A stretch of DNA of 58,846 nucleotides from CALWRM01 sp050309765 (GTDB lineage Bacteria > Bacillota > Clostridia > Christensenellales > UBA1750). The notes beneath the pieces are model-generated. The model was not told where the DNA came from and searched no databases. It saw nothing but the letters and a program-made list of their open reading frames with translations. The DNA is taken from the NCBI GenBank assembly GCA_050309765.1, contig JBNRMU010000058.1, forward strand, positions 1 through 58,846, written 5' to 3'. This document shows, one piece after another, positions 6,961 through 15,686 of the stretch (positions within the stretch are counted from its first letter, which is position 1; every line of letters begins with the position of its first letter). A program made the position numbers and the translations under genes.

Positions 6961-8220
6961 ATGAAACAGATCACTGCCGTTCTGTTGGGAGCGGGAAACC
7001 GCGGCCATTGGGCGTACGGTCCGTGGGCACTAGCGCATCCCGAGCAGTTCAAATTTATCGCCGTTGCCGAGCCGGACCCCGTCCGGCGCGAAAGGTTTTG
7101 CAAGGCGCACGACATCCCCGTCGAACGCTCCTTTGCGGACTGGAAGGAGGTTTTCTCCCTCGGCCGCATTGCCGACGCGGTCCTCATCTGCACGCAGGAC
7201 AACATGCATTTTGAGCCCACGGTGAAGGCGATCGAGCTTGGCTACCACGTGCTGCTGGAAAAGCCCATCTCGCCCAGCGCCACGGAATGCGTCGCCATCG
7301 GCGACCTGGCCGCGCAGCACCCCGACCAGGTGGTCTCTATCTGCCATGTTCTGCGCTACACGCCCTTCTTCTCCAAGATAAAGGAACTCATCTCCGCCGG
7401 CGTGATCGGCGATGTGGTCAACATGGTGCACAACGAAAACGTCTGCTTCTGGCACCAGGCGCACAGCTTCGTGCGCGGCAACTGGCGCAGCTCCACGGAA
7501 TCCAGCCCGATGATACTGGCCAAATCCTGCCACGATATGGACATCCTCCTCTGGCTGATGGGAAAGGACTGCGAAAAGGTGTCCTCCTTCGGCTCGCTCA
7601 GCTATTTCACCGCCGCCAACGCCCCCAAGGGCGCGCCACTTAGGTGCACCGACGGCTGTCCCGCCGCCGACAACTGCCCGTATGACGCCGTGCGCGTGTA
7701 CACAAGCCCGACCGTGCCGGACTTTATGCTGACCGCACTCACCGCCGATCCCTCTCCCGAAGGGCGCCGCAGGGCGCTGGAGGAGGGGCCGTACGGCCGC
7801 TGCGTGTTCCGCTGCGACAACGACGTGGTGGATCATCAGGTGGTCAATCTGCAGTTTGAGGGCGGCGCGACGGCCACCTTCAGCATGACGGCCTTTACCC
7901 ATAAGGGCGGCCGCAGCCTGCGCATCATGGGCACAAAGGGAGAGATCCGCGCGTCTTCCGACACGATGGATATAGAGGTGCGCGATTTTTTGACCGACAC
8001 CGTGACCGGCATCCATCTTCCGTCGAGCAGCGCCGGCCACGACGGCGGCGACGAGGGCATCATGGCCGATTTTGTGCGCCTCGTTGCGGATGGTCATGAG
8101 GGCCGGACCAGCGCCGGGCAGTCGGTGCAGAGCCATTTGATGGCGCTGGCCGCCGAACGCAGCCGCCTGGAAGGAAAGGTCATCACACTTTCGGAATTCG
8201 CAGACGAGTACAGAGCATAA
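6961..8220 (+). CDS. Gfo/Idh/MocA-family NAD(P)-dependent oxidoreductase
   Basis: The 419-residue protein has an N-terminal Rossmann fold (VLLGAGNRG, residues 8-16) and the family's catalytic EKP (Glu100-Lys101-Pro102 in LLEKPISPS), followed by the C-terminal alpha/beta substrate domain with KSCHDMDILLWLMG, where the His-Asp pair is usual for sugar or inositol dehydrogenases. A Cys-rich insert, CTDGCPAADNCPYDA near residue 228, is found in a subset of the family and might bind metal. The ATG at 6961 follows GGAGG; the frame extends further upstream but runs into the promoter. Likely substrate is a sugar derivative; not resolved. Confidence 0.9.
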   Translation: MKQITAVLLGAGNRGHWAYGPWALAHPEQFKFIAVAEPDPVRRERFCKAHDIPVERSFADWKEVFSLGRIADAVLICTQDNMHFEPTVKAIELGYHVLLEKPISPSATECVAIGDLAAQHPDQVVSICHVLRYTPFFSKIKELISAGVIGDVVNMVHNENVCFWHQAHSFVRGNWRSSTESSPMILAKSCHDMDILLWLMGKDCEKVSSFGSLSYFTAANAPKGAPLRCTDGCPAADNCPYDAVRVYTSPTVPDFMLTALTADPSPEGRRRALEEGPYGRCVFRCDNDVVDHQVVNLQFEGGATATFSMTAFTHKGGRSLRIMGTKGEIRASSDTMDIEVRDFLTDTVTGIHLPSSSAGHDGGDEGIMADFVRLVADGHEGRTSAGQSVQSHLMALAAERSRLEGKVITLSEFADEYRA

Positions 8221-8233
8221 TCCTGTTCGTCCG

Positions 8234-8262
8234 CCCGCCATTTTTCGATGGTGGGTTTTTTT
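8234..8262 (+). terminator. Terminator of the oxidoreductase gene
   Basis: Stem CCCGCCAT (8234-8241) with ATGGTGGG (8248-8255), followed by seven T. Confidence 0.9.
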
Positions 8263-8265
8263 GCA

Positions 8266-8301
8266 CAAAAATGCCCCGTCTGCACATATGGCAGGCGGGG
8301 C
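8266..8301 (-). terminator. Terminator of the membrane-protein gene
   Basis: Stem GCCCCGTCTGC (8273-8283) with GCAGGCGGGGC (8291-8301); on the - strand it is followed by ATTTTTG. Back to back with the terminator of the convergent oxidoreductase gene. Confidence 0.85.
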
Positions 8302-8327
8302 GGTTCTTTTCCCGGGTCGTTTTTCAG

Positions 8328-9212
8328 TCAGGCGCTTTTTTCTTTCGCTTCCGGCGGCGCCGCATCGGCGCTTTGCGCCTTCTTGGGCAAAAGGCCGCGC
8401 ACGGCAAGGCCGATCAGGGCAAGGCCCAGGCTCATGTTGGCGGCGGGCAGGGTGCTGCCGCCAAGGATGCCCAGCAGGCTGCGCACAAAGCCGTCCTGCT
8501 GCATGAGGGGCCGGAACAGATCCAGCCAGAAACAAAGCTGCAAAAGGCCAAACACCAGCAGCGCCGCACCAAGCCCCTTGGACGCGGGCCTTTGCAGCAT
8601 GAATTGTGCGCCCAGCGCCGGCAGAAGCAGCAAAACATAATACAACAGGCGGTAGCCCGCGCTGTTTTGAAGCGCGGCGGCATTCTGCGCCAGATGACAG
8701 GGCCTGTCCAGCAGCAGCACGAACAGCAGCACGCCGGCGTAGAGCAGCGCACGCTTTTTGTCAAAACCCGCGCGTGCCTTCTGGACCAGCACGCTGTCGA
8801 GCATAGCAACCAGCAGCGCGCCGCACAGGGCCATGGCCAGCAGGGAAAAGTTGCGCGAATACTGCCAAAGGCGCAGACCGTATTCTTCCCACAGGATGGG
8901 CGTTGGCGTCAGGCACAGATACCACACAAGCCCCAGCAGCAGAGCAGGCAGGGCGGTCAGGGGCTTTGCCTCCCGCGGAACAAGGCCGCACAGATACAGT
9001 CCTGCGCCCAGGACAAGCCCCGCCAGAAAGTAGGGCCAGCGAACCGTGTTTTCCTCCATCAGGGCGCTGTTTTCCGCCGGCCCCCGCAAGGGAAGCGTGT
9101 CCAAAGGCGAGGCATACAGGCGGCAGCAAAAGGGCAGAACGAACAGCCCCAGGAGCAGCAGCACAGCGCCTGCGATCAAAACGGCGCGGGCGCTTTCTTT
9201 TTTCATCGTCAT
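8328..9212 (-). CDS. Unidentified polytopic membrane protein
   Basis: A 294-residue protein with about eight hydrophobic helices (for example AVLIAGAVLLLLGLFVLPF, FLAGLVLGAGLYLCGLV, ALLLGLVWYLCL, LYAGVLLFVLLLD, LLYYVLLLLPALGA, GAALLVFGLLQLCFWLDLF), a Leu-rich bias and a charged Ala/Lys/Glu tail. I know no family for it. The ATG at 9210-9212 follows GGAGGG by seven bases; a longer frame to 9275 would start before that. It is a monocistronic gene with its own promoter and terminator. Could be a small transporter or an integral membrane sensor; no motif decides this. Confidence 0.75.
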   Translation of the reverse strand: MTMKKESARAVLIAGAVLLLLGLFVLPFCCRLYASPLDTLPLRGPAENSALMEENTVRWPYFLAGLVLGAGLYLCGLVPREAKPLTALPALLLGLVWYLCLTPTPILWEEYGLRLWQYSRNFSLLAMALCGALLVAMLDSVLVQKARAGFDKKRALLYAGVLLFVLLLDRPCHLAQNAAALQNSAGYRLLYYVLLLLPALGAQFMLQRPASKGLGAALLVFGLLQLCFWLDLFRPLMQQDGFVRSLLGILGGSTLPAANMSLGLALIGLAVRGLLPKKAQSADAAPPEAKEKSA

Positions 9213-9309
9213 GGCAAAGCCCTCCTCTTTGGGGTCGTGAGGAACCCAAGGCGCGACAAATGCCCAACTAGACAAGTCGTCCCATCATCTTGTTTTTTAT
9301 GATAATATT

Positions 9310-9338
9310 ATTATGCATCAAATCGCCTGGTTTTTCAA
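9310..9338 (-). promoter_or_regulatory. Promoter of the membrane-protein gene
   Basis: TTGAAA (9333-9338) and CATAAT (9310-9315), 17-base spacer, in an AT-rich block. The remaining bases between 9213 and 9382 show no ORF. Confidence 0.8.
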
Positions 9339-9382
9339 CCGTTTTCAAAACGAAACAGCAAACGTTTGCGATGTGCAGGCGC

Positions 9383-9418
9383 AAAAACGGCCGCCCTCCC
9401 GTTTGGGAAAGCGGCCGC
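9383..9418 (-). terminator. Terminator after exoA
   Basis: The - strand has CGGCCGCTTTCCC paired with GGGAGGGCGGCCG (two G-T pairs), then TTTTTG. Confidence 0.85.
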
Positions 9419-9434
9419 CTGGCTTTTAATATGC

Positions 9435-10196
9435 TTACAACTCCAAAGTAAGGCCCACCGGGCAGTGGTCGCTGCCCATTACATCGGCATAGATGTCCGC
9501 CGACTTCACGGCATCGCCCAGCGCGCGGCTTACCAGAAAATAGTCGATGCGCCAGCCCACGTTCCTCTCGCGGGCGCGCATGCGGTAGGACCACCAGGTA
9601 TAGGCGTCGGCCTTGTCCGGATACAGGGTGCGGTAGCTGTCGAGCAAGCCGTCCTCCTCGAGCAGCCGGCCGAACTTTTCCCTCTCCTCATCGGAAAAGC
9701 CGGGGTTGCCGCGGTTGGCGGCGGGATTTTTCAGGTCGATCTCGTTGTGGGCCACGTTCAGGTCGCCGCAGATGACCACGGGCTTGGTCTTTTGCAAATG
9801 GGCGATGTAGGCGCGGAAGGCGTCCTCCCAATCCATGCGGTAAGAAAGGCGCTTTAGGCCCTCCTGCGCGTTGGGCGTGTACTGGCAGATGAGGAAAAAC
9901 CCTTCTGTTTCCACCGTGATGAGACGGCCCTCCGCATCCGGCATAAAGGGCTCCATCCCGTAGGCCACGGAAAGCGGCGCTTCCTTCAAAAACACCGCTG
10001 TGCCGGAATAGCCCTTTTTTTCGGCGTAATTCCAAAGGCAAGTATAGCCCTTGGGCGCAAAGTCCAGCTGGCCGGCCTGCAATTTGGTTTCCTGCAGGCA
10101 GAAGATGTCGGCATCGCTGTCCTCAAAGAAATCGGCAAAGCCCTTGCCCATGCAGGCGCGCAGGCCGTTCACGTTCCAGGAGATGAGTTTGGTCAC
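9435..10196 (-). CDS. exoA: Exodeoxyribonuclease III (AP endonuclease)
   Basis: The ExoIII/APE1-family enzyme cuts abasic sites and removes 3' blocks in base excision repair. The 253-residue protein shows the metallo-phosphodiesterase motifs in order: SWNVNGLRA (residues 6-14), LQETKLQ (Glu36, metal), GDLNVAH (Asp and Asn), and GSDHCPVGL near the end (Asp-His). Start is a GTG at 10194-10196 with AAGGAG ten bases upstream. It is preceded closely by a lipoprotein gene and could be the last gene of the htpG-rmuC-kinase-lipoprotein-exoA run, though no promoter test is possible here. Confidence 0.95.
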   Translation of the reverse strand: MTKLISWNVNGLRACMGKGFADFFEDSDADIFCLQETKLQAGQLDFAPKGYTCLWNYAEKKGYSGTAVFLKEAPLSVAYGMEPFMPDAEGRLITVETEGFFLICQYTPNAQEGLKRLSYRMDWEDAFRAYIAHLQKTKPVVICGDLNVAHNEIDLKNPAANRGNPGFSDEEREKFGRLLEEDGLLDSYRTLYPDKADAYTWWSYRMRARERNVGWRIDYFLVSRALGDAVKSADIYADVMGSDHCPVGLTLEL

Positions 10197-10218
10197 GAAA
10201 GGCGTTCTCCTTATTTGT

Positions 10219-11538
10219 TTATTGGTTGCGCTCGGGGGTATAATTCACATCGACGGCGTAGCGGTTGCGGTAAGGCAGGTTTTCGCCGATGGCCACAGCA
10301 ACGCGCGTGCTGCCGAGATACTCCAGGGGGCTGGCCTCGGTCTTTTCGCCCGAACGCAGGGAGAGGGTGATCCACTCCGTGGTGTTGGAAAGCACGGCGT
10401 AATCGGTAAAGATGGGCGTGGTCTCCTCCTTGGTAAACTTCAGGCTATAGCCGGAAGAGGCGCCCTGCAGCCGCCCGCGCAGGGCGGAGGGCACGGAAGC
10501 GGGCGTTTTATACTCCGGCCCAAACAGGGCAGCCATGGCGCTGTCCATCATCTGTTTGGAAACCTTGGCGGAGGCGTTGGAAGCATCCAGGCCGAAATCG
10601 CCGCCGTAGCTGTTGAGCAGCGCGTACGCCGCCTCAAAGGCGAAGGTATCGGAGGGCTTTTGCGTAAAGCCGTCGCCTGTGAGCACGCAGGCCTTGGCCA
10701 GCGCGTGCAGCATGGGCATGATCTGTTCCACATCGCGGGCGGGATGCGAGCCGAAATCGTCCCCCGGGCGCAGGGCCACCTGGGGCTCCAGCAGCGCCAG
10801 GCCCAGGCCGTAGGGCGAATCGTCGTTCTTCTTCACCCAGCACTTGAAACCGCCGCCGTTTGTCGCCTGCGCATCCTCGGGATAGGCCCAGTCCAGGGTA
10901 AAGGCAAGCTCGTAATAGTTTTCCTCCTGCAGGGCCTGCCATTTATTAAGCTGCACGGAAAACTGCAGATCGCGGTTGTCCGGCAGGGCGAACTGGATGC
11001 CGCCGTCGTTCTTCTTTTCACCGTAGCCTTTTTCCGGCAGGCCGGCAAACTCGCCCTCGGAGAAACAATCGGCATACAGGGTCTTGACGCTCTGTGCGTC
11101 GATATAGACCGCTATTTTCGAATCCAGCGGCGCGATGTGATAGCGGTCGGACTGGCCCATATCGCGCAGCAGGCGGGCCAGCACCGCGTCCACCAGGGCC
11201 GGGTCCGGATAGCGCTTAAAGCGCATGTCGCCGTCCACCACCAACGTTTCGGCCACCGCCTTGAAAAGGGGCGCGGCCTTTTGCAGATCGACGGGGCTTT
11301 CCGCCGCCGGCGACGCGGAGGGCTCCGCCTCGGGCGTCTGCGCCTGGGGCGTTGCCTGCGCGGAGGCGCTCGGCGCGGGCGAAACGGACGCCGCGGGTGC
11401 GGCGGCGCTTTGCGTGGGCGCAGCCGTTGCGGGGACGGCCGTCGGCTGCTGGGCCTGCCTGTCGCCGGGCTCCTGCCTCTGGCAGGCGCAAAGCAGAAGG
11501 ACAAAGCACAAAAGCAAAATCAAAAAGGTCTTTTTCAT
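10219..11538 (-). CDS. Unidentified lipoprotein with a Pro/Ala/Thr linker
   Basis: A 439-residue protein starting with a lipoprotein signal (MKKTFLILLL, lipobox LLCAC, lipidated Cys19). Residues ~20-90 are a low-complexity Gln/Pro/Ala/Thr/Ser spacer typical of wall-spanning linkers. The remaining ~350 residues form one or two mixed alpha/beta domains with EWITLSLRSGEKTEASPLEYLGSTRVAV-type strands at the end. I do not recognise the family. The spacer suggests a domain held away from the membrane in the cell wall. GC and codon use match the neighbours. Confidence 0.8.
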   Translation of the reverse strand: MKKTFLILLLCFVLLLCACQRQEPGDRQAQQPTAVPATAAPTQSAAAPAASVSPAPSASAQATPQAQTPEAEPSASPAAESPVDLQKAAPLFKAVAETLVVDGDMRFKRYPDPALVDAVLARLLRDMGQSDRYHIAPLDSKIAVYIDAQSVKTLYADCFSEGEFAGLPEKGYGEKKNDGGIQFALPDNRDLQFSVQLNKWQALQEENYYELAFTLDWAYPEDAQATNGGGFKCWVKKNDDSPYGLGLALLEPQVALRPGDDFGSHPARDVEQIMPMLHALAKACVLTGDGFTQKPSDTFAFEAAYALLNSYGGDFGLDASNASAKVSKQMMDSAMAALFGPEYKTPASVPSALRGRLQGASSGYSLKFTKEETTPIFTDYAVLSNTTEWITLSLRSGEKTEASPLEYLGSTRVAVAIGENLPYRNRYAVDVNYTPERNQ

Positions 11539-11608
11539 GGGTAAATAACTCCGTTTCCCGGGCGGAACCAGAGCCCCGACCGCCCAGGGATGGGGAATGG
11601 CAGGCGTT

Positions 11609-12238
11609 TTAGGCCTCTTCCCTTCTGGCGGCCACGTAGGCCTGGATCACATCCACCGTTTTTTCGACGCCGAGCAGGCCCGAATCCAGGCACAGGTGGT
11701 AGTTGTCCATCTGCATCCAGGTCTTGCCGGTGTAATAGCCGTAGTAGTTGCTGCGCTGCTTGTCCATGCGGGCAATGGTGCTTTCGGCCTTGTCCGCCGG
11801 CACCTCATACAGGCGCGTGATGCGCTCGATGCGCTTTGACAGGGAGGCGTGCACGAACACCGAGCACAGGGCAGGATCCTCGCGCAAAATGTAGTTGGCG
11901 CAGCGGCCGATGATCACGCAGGAGCCCTGTCGGGCCAGGTCGCGGATCACGCCGGAGGACAGGATGAACAGCCTGTCGTTCAAGGGCAGTTCGGCCTGCT
12001 GCATATACTGCATGCTGCCGATGGAGGCGGAGCCCACGGCCAGCGAATACAACAGGCTGCTGGTGGGCTTTTCGTCCACGCGCTCAAAGACCTCGGGGCT
12101 CATGCCGCCCTCCTTGGCGGCCAGCTCGATCAATTCCTTGTCGTAAAAGGGGATCCCCAGCCTGTCGGCCAGCATGCGGCCGACGGCGCGGCCGCCGCTG
12201 CCATATTGGCGTCCGATGGTGATGATGGCTTTTTTCAT
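11609..12238 (-). CDS. Cytidylate kinase-like family protein
   Basis: The 209-residue protein begins MKKAIITIGRQYGSGG; the GRQYGSGG loop (residues 9-16) is the phosphate-binding loop of the cytidylate-kinase-like family, distinct from true Cmk. It also has LGIPFYDKELI, the segment VIIGRCANYILRE, and the lid region RIERITRLYEV. The family is common in Clostridia and probably phosphorylates a nucleotide or small molecule; the substrate is not known. I chose the ATG at 12236-12238; a longer frame to 12358 has no ribosome site. Located between rmuC and a lipoprotein gene on the same strand. Confidence 0.85.
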   Translation of the reverse strand: MKKAIITIGRQYGSGGRAVGRMLADRLGIPFYDKELIELAAKEGGMSPEVFERVDEKPTSSLLYSLAVGSASIGSMQYMQQAELPLNDRLFILSSGVIRDLARQGSCVIIGRCANYILREDPALCSVFVHASLSKRIERITRLYEVPADKAESTIARMDKQRSNYYGYYTGKTWMQMDNYHLCLDSGLLGVEKTVDVIQAYVAARREEA

Positions 12239-12413
12239 GGGTTTGCTGCACCTCCCTGTTTCAAAAAGGGCAAAGGTGCCGCACCCATTACACTGGATAG
12301 ACGATCCCTGCCCTGCAAATTCTTCCATTCGGCAATGCTTTTTACTTTGATTTAACATTGCACAAGGTATTTTTCGACACCCGTGTACAAAAATCCTTTT
12401 TTATGCGCAAAAC

Positions 12414-13553
12414 CTACTCCTCGGGCATCTGGCGGTTGAGGCCGTCCAGCCTGCCGCGCAGGGCCTGGCTGCGGCGCGCAGCCTCGTCCACGCTCTCGCT
12501 GGCCTGGCGCAACCTGAGCTGTGTCTTGGTGAGGGCGTCCAGAAACACGTCCGTCTCGCGCCGCACCTGCGAGAGCAGCTCCAGCACCTGGGCCGAGCGC
12601 CGCTCGATGGCGACGGACTCAAAGCCCATCTGCAACGAGTTGAGCAGGGCCAGCAGCGTGGTGGGCCCGGCCAGCACCACCCTTTGTTCGCTGCTGAGCG
12701 TTTCCACCAGCGCGCCCTGGCGCAGGGCCTGGGCGTACAGGCTTTCGGTGGGCAAAAACATCACGGCAAAATCGGTGGTCACGGGCGGGTTGATGTATTT
12801 GGTGCGGATGCGCCGCGCCTCCACGCGCAGGGCCAGCAAAAAGGCCTTTTCCGCCTCCTGAGCGGCGGCCGCGTCGCCCTTCTCCTGGGCGGCGACCAGG
12901 GCAGCGTAGCTTTCCTGGGGAAACTTGGAGTCGATGGGCAGCAGCATATGCTCGCCGTCCCGCAGGGGCAGGCGGATGGCAAACTCCACCCGCTCCTGGC
13001 TGCCGGCCTTCACCTGGGCGTTTTTGATGTACTGCTGGGGGGCAAAGGCCTCCTCCAGCAGGGCATGCAGCTGCACCTCGCCGAACACGCCGCGGCTTTT
13101 GACATTGGTAAGCACGCGCTTTAGATCGCCCACGCCCTTGGCAAGCTGCTGCATCTCGCCCAAGGATACATACACCTGCTCAAGCCTTCTGCTCACCTGC
13201 GAAAAGCTGGAATCCAGCCTTTGCTGCAGTTGGCCGGAAAGCCTTGTATCCACCAGGGTGCGCATCTCGTCCAGCTGGGCGGCGTTTTCGCGGCGCAAAA
13301 GCTCCAGCACGCGCTGCATTTCCTGGCGCGACTGCTCCATCTGCATCAGCTGGCGGCCGGACTGGCTCTGGCTGAGGGAAAGGTGCCTGTCGATGGAGTC
13401 CAGCTGCGCCTTTTGCAATGTGAGCAGGGGATCCAGCAGCTCTTTGGAAACGCCCCTTTGCCTTTCCATGGCGCGGCGCGTGGCGATCTGCAGGAGCAGC
13501 AGCACCACGACCAGCGCGGACAGAACGATCAGAAGGATCTGTTCCCAAGCCAT
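12414..13553 (-). CDS. rmuC: DNA recombination protein RmuC
   Basis: RmuC-family proteins limit inversions at short inverted repeats and look like nucleases. The 379-residue protein has an N-terminal membrane anchor (ILLIVLSALVVVLLLLQIA, ~5-23), a long coiled coil rich in Gln/Arg/Leu, and the RmuC core with GVFGEVQLHALLEEAFAP, RLPLRDGEH-LLPIDSKFPQE, and PPVTTDFAVMFLPTESLYA (the conserved TxxFVxMFLPxE-like region). The start follows a ribosome site (GGAGGGAAAAAGGC before ATG). It lies 42 bases after htpG and is likely co-transcribed. Confidence 0.93.
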   Translation of the reverse strand: MAWEQILLIVLSALVVVLLLLQIATRRAMERQRGVSKELLDPLLTLQKAQLDSIDRHLSLSQSQSGRQLMQMEQSRQEMQRVLELLRRENAAQLDEMRTLVDTRLSGQLQQRLDSSFSQVSRRLEQVYVSLGEMQQLAKGVGDLKRVLTNVKSRGVFGEVQLHALLEEAFAPQQYIKNAQVKAGSQERVEFAIRLPLRDGEHMLLPIDSKFPQESYAALVAAQEKGDAAAAQEAEKAFLLALRVEARRIRTKYINPPVTTDFAVMFLPTESLYAQALRQGALVETLSSEQRVVLAGPTTLLALLNSLQMGFESVAIERRSAQVLELLSQVRRETDVFLDALTKTQLRLRQASESVDEAARRSQALRGRLDGLNRQMPEE

Positions 13554-13595
13554 GCCTTTTTCCCTCCTAAGCGGTGTGTATGCGCCTTGCGCGGG

Positions 13596-15440
13596 TTATT
13601 TGCGTCCCTGCAGCAGCTTTAACGTGCGCTGCAAGAAGGCGTTCATCCTTTCGGGTTCCAGGGGCTGCAGGGAAAGCTCGGCCAGATCGCGTATCTCCCT
13701 GCACATTTCGCGGCTGTCCTCATCCTGCGCGGCAGATGCCAGGCTTTTAATCAGGCCATTGGCGCTGTTCAGCACCAGCGTCTGCTCCACGGGGAAGACG
13801 GGCATATTGCCGTTTCCCTGCCAAAGACGCATGGCCTCGGCATAGCGGCGCATGTTTTCATCCTGCAGGATGAAGGCGCAGGTTTCCGTGTCCTTCAGGG
13901 CCTGCGTTTCGATCTTGAGGCTCTGCTCGTCCAGCGCCCAGGCGAACAGATCGCACAGCTTCTTTTGCTCCTCGTCGGAAAGCCCGCCCTCGCCCTTGAG
14001 CGCATCGGAAAGCTCGGCGTCCACGCGGGCAAAGCGCAGGGGTGCGTTTTCGCCCTCGATCATCTGCATGAAGGCCACGTCTATGGCGGTGCCCATCACC
14101 AGCACATCCACGCCCTCGTAGAGCTTTAAGGCGGCGAGCTGGCGATCCTTGTCCTGGGAGTAGTAGAGCTTGTTCTCGTGGCTGTCCTTGGCGCGGTCCA
14201 GCAGCTCTGTCAGGGTAAAGCTTTCGCCCTTGACGGTCTTATAGACCAGGCAGTCCTTCACGCGGTCGTAGAACTTATGATCGCGCAGGCAGCCGTATTT
14301 GATGAAGGGATGGATGTCGTCCCAGTATTTGTCGTACTGCTCGCGCTCGTTCTTGAACAGGGACAACAGCTTTTCCGCCACCTTGCGGGTGATGTAATCA
14401 GACAGCTTGCGCACGTAGCCGTCGTTCTGCAGGAAGGAGCGCGACACGTTCAGCGGCAGCTCCGGGCAGTCGATCACGCCTCGCAGAAGCAGCAGGAATT
14501 CGGGAATGACCTCCTTGATATTGTCGGCAACGAACACCTGGCCGGCGTACAGCTTTACCTGGCCCTCGTACTGGCCCAGCTGGTTGCTCAGGTGCGGGAA
14601 ATACAAAATGCCCTTTAAATTAAAGGGATAGTCCACGTTCAGGTGGATCCAGAACAGCGGCTCGTCGAACTGGCGGAAGGTGGAATAGTAAAACTCCTTG
14701 TACTGCTCGTCCGTCACATCCTTGGGCGCTTTGAGATACAGCGGCTCGGTGGTGTTCAGCTGCACGGGCGCGTGCACATGCTCGTGTTCTTCGCCCTCTT
14801 CGTGGTCATGGTCGTGCACGTGCTCGGTCACAAGCTCGCCGTTCACGCTCAAAAAGATGGGCACGGGCATGAAGGCGCAGTATTTTTCGATGGTCTCGCG
14901 CACATGGGCGCTATCCAGGAACTCGTCGGATTCGTCGTTGACGAACAGGGTGATGCGCGTGCCGATCGCATCCTTTTCGATCGGCTCCATCTCGTATTCC
15001 ATGCCGCCGTCGCTCTCCCAGGCCACGGCCCCGGCGCCCTCCTGGCAGGAAAGCGTCTCGATGCGCACGCGGCCGCCCACCATAAAGGCGGAGTAAAAGC
15101 CCAGGCCGAAGTGGCCGATCAGCTGCTCGTGGTTGTCCTTATACTTTTCCAGGAAGTCGTTGGCGCCGGAAAAGGCTACCTGGTTGATGTACTTTTTGAC
15201 CTCTTCATCCGTCATGCCCACGCCGTTGTCCGTAAAGGACAGGGTGCGCGCCTCTTTGTTCACGTCCACCACGATTTGGGGCGTCTCGTCCTCCATCCGG
15301 CCCATGGTGCGGCGCTTTTTGATGGCGTCACAGCCGTTGGAGATGAGCTCGCGCACGAATATATCCTTATCTGAATACAGCCATTTTTTGATGATGGGCA
15401 ACAGGTTTTCCGCATGAATGGAAAGCTGACCTTTTTCCAT
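13596..15440 (-). CDS. htpG: Molecular chaperone HtpG (Hsp90)
   Basis: HtpG is the bacterial Hsp90, an ATP-driven dimeric chaperone. The 614-residue product has the N-terminal ATP domain (ELISNGCDA, DNGVGM, GHFGLGFYSAF), the middle domain (NVDYPFNLKGILYFP, DNIKEVIPEFL-LLRGVIDCPELPLNVSR) and a C-terminal dimer domain. ATG at 15438-15440 is chosen over an upstream frame since GGAAGG precedes it. Two odd points: the charged linker is replaced by a His/Glu/Asp-rich stretch (residues ~206-225) that could bind Zn or Ni, and ISNGCDAI has Gly where most HtpGs have SNASDA. A CIRCE element lies upstream, so HrcA may regulate it. Confidence 0.97.
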   Translation of the reverse strand: MEKGQLSIHAENLLPIIKKWLYSDKDIFVRELISNGCDAIKKRRTMGRMEDETPQIVVDVNKEARTLSFTDNGVGMTDEEVKKYINQVAFSGANDFLEKYKDNHEQLIGHFGLGFYSAFMVGGRVRIETLSCQEGAGAVAWESDGGMEYEMEPIEKDAIGTRITLFVNDESDEFLDSAHVRETIEKYCAFMPVPIFLSVNGELVTEHVHDHDHEEGEEHEHVHAPVQLNTTEPLYLKAPKDVTDEQYKEFYYSTFRQFDEPLFWIHLNVDYPFNLKGILYFPHLSNQLGQYEGQVKLYAGQVFVADNIKEVIPEFLLLLRGVIDCPELPLNVSRSFLQNDGYVRKLSDYITRKVAEKLLSLFKNEREQYDKYWDDIHPFIKYGCLRDHKFYDRVKDCLVYKTVKGESFTLTELLDRAKDSHENKLYYSQDKDRQLAALKLYEGVDVLVMGTAIDVAFMQMIEGENAPLRFARVDAELSDALKGEGGLSDEEQKKLCDLFAWALDEQSLKIETQALKDTETCAFILQDENMRRYAEAMRLWQGNGNMPVFPVEQTLVLNSANGLIKSLASAAQDEDSREMCREIRDLAELSLQPLEPERMNAFLQRTLKLLQGRK

Positions 15441-15487
15441 ATTTGATCCTTCCTTCCGGATAAACTTGAAATCATATCCAATACACC

Positions 15488-15515
15488 ATAGTAACACGGC
15501 CCGCGGGTTTGTCAA
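15488..15515 (-). promoter_or_regulatory. Promoter of htpG
   Basis: TTGACA (15510-15515) and TACTAT (15488-15493), spacer 16, about 48 bases upstream of the htpG ATG. Confidence 0.8.
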
Positions 15516-15522
15516 GCACTTT

Positions 15523-15549
15523 TTAGCACTCTCACATAAAGAGTGCTAA
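15523..15549. promoter_or_regulatory. CIRCE operator (HrcA binding site)
   Basis: TTAGCACTC, nine bases, GAGTGCTAA: an exact match to the CIRCE consensus known from groESL and dnaK operons of Firmicutes. It lies between divergent genes, seven bases upstream of the htpG -35 box (so not over it) and 36 bases upstream of the -35 box of the + strand gene. Confidence 0.95.
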
Positions 15550-15585
15550 CGGCATTGCCATCGCGACGAAAATCTACGCGCCGTC

Positions 15586-15614
15586 TTGACGAAAAAGGGC
15601 GCAGCTTCTACTAT
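15586..15614 (+). promoter_or_regulatory. Promoter of the anchored-protein gene
   Basis: TTGACG (15586-15591) and TACTAT (15609-15614) with a 17-base spacer, about 72 bases before the ATG. Confidence 0.8.
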
Positions 15615-15686
15615 TTAGGTATCGTTGCCCGTGGCTGCCGCTGGCCAAATAGCAGGCGGTACCTTACGCAAAGGAGGAGGATGCGC

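Noticed and set aside
7030..8535. A 501-codon - strand ORF opposite the oxidoreductase
   Set aside because: Antisense to a clear family member; His/Gly/Ala/Arg-rich composition typical of shadow frames; it also crosses two terminators.
10051..11544. A 497-codon + strand ORF opposite the lipoprotein gene
   Set aside because: Shadow of the lipoprotein gene, which has a lipobox and normal codon use.
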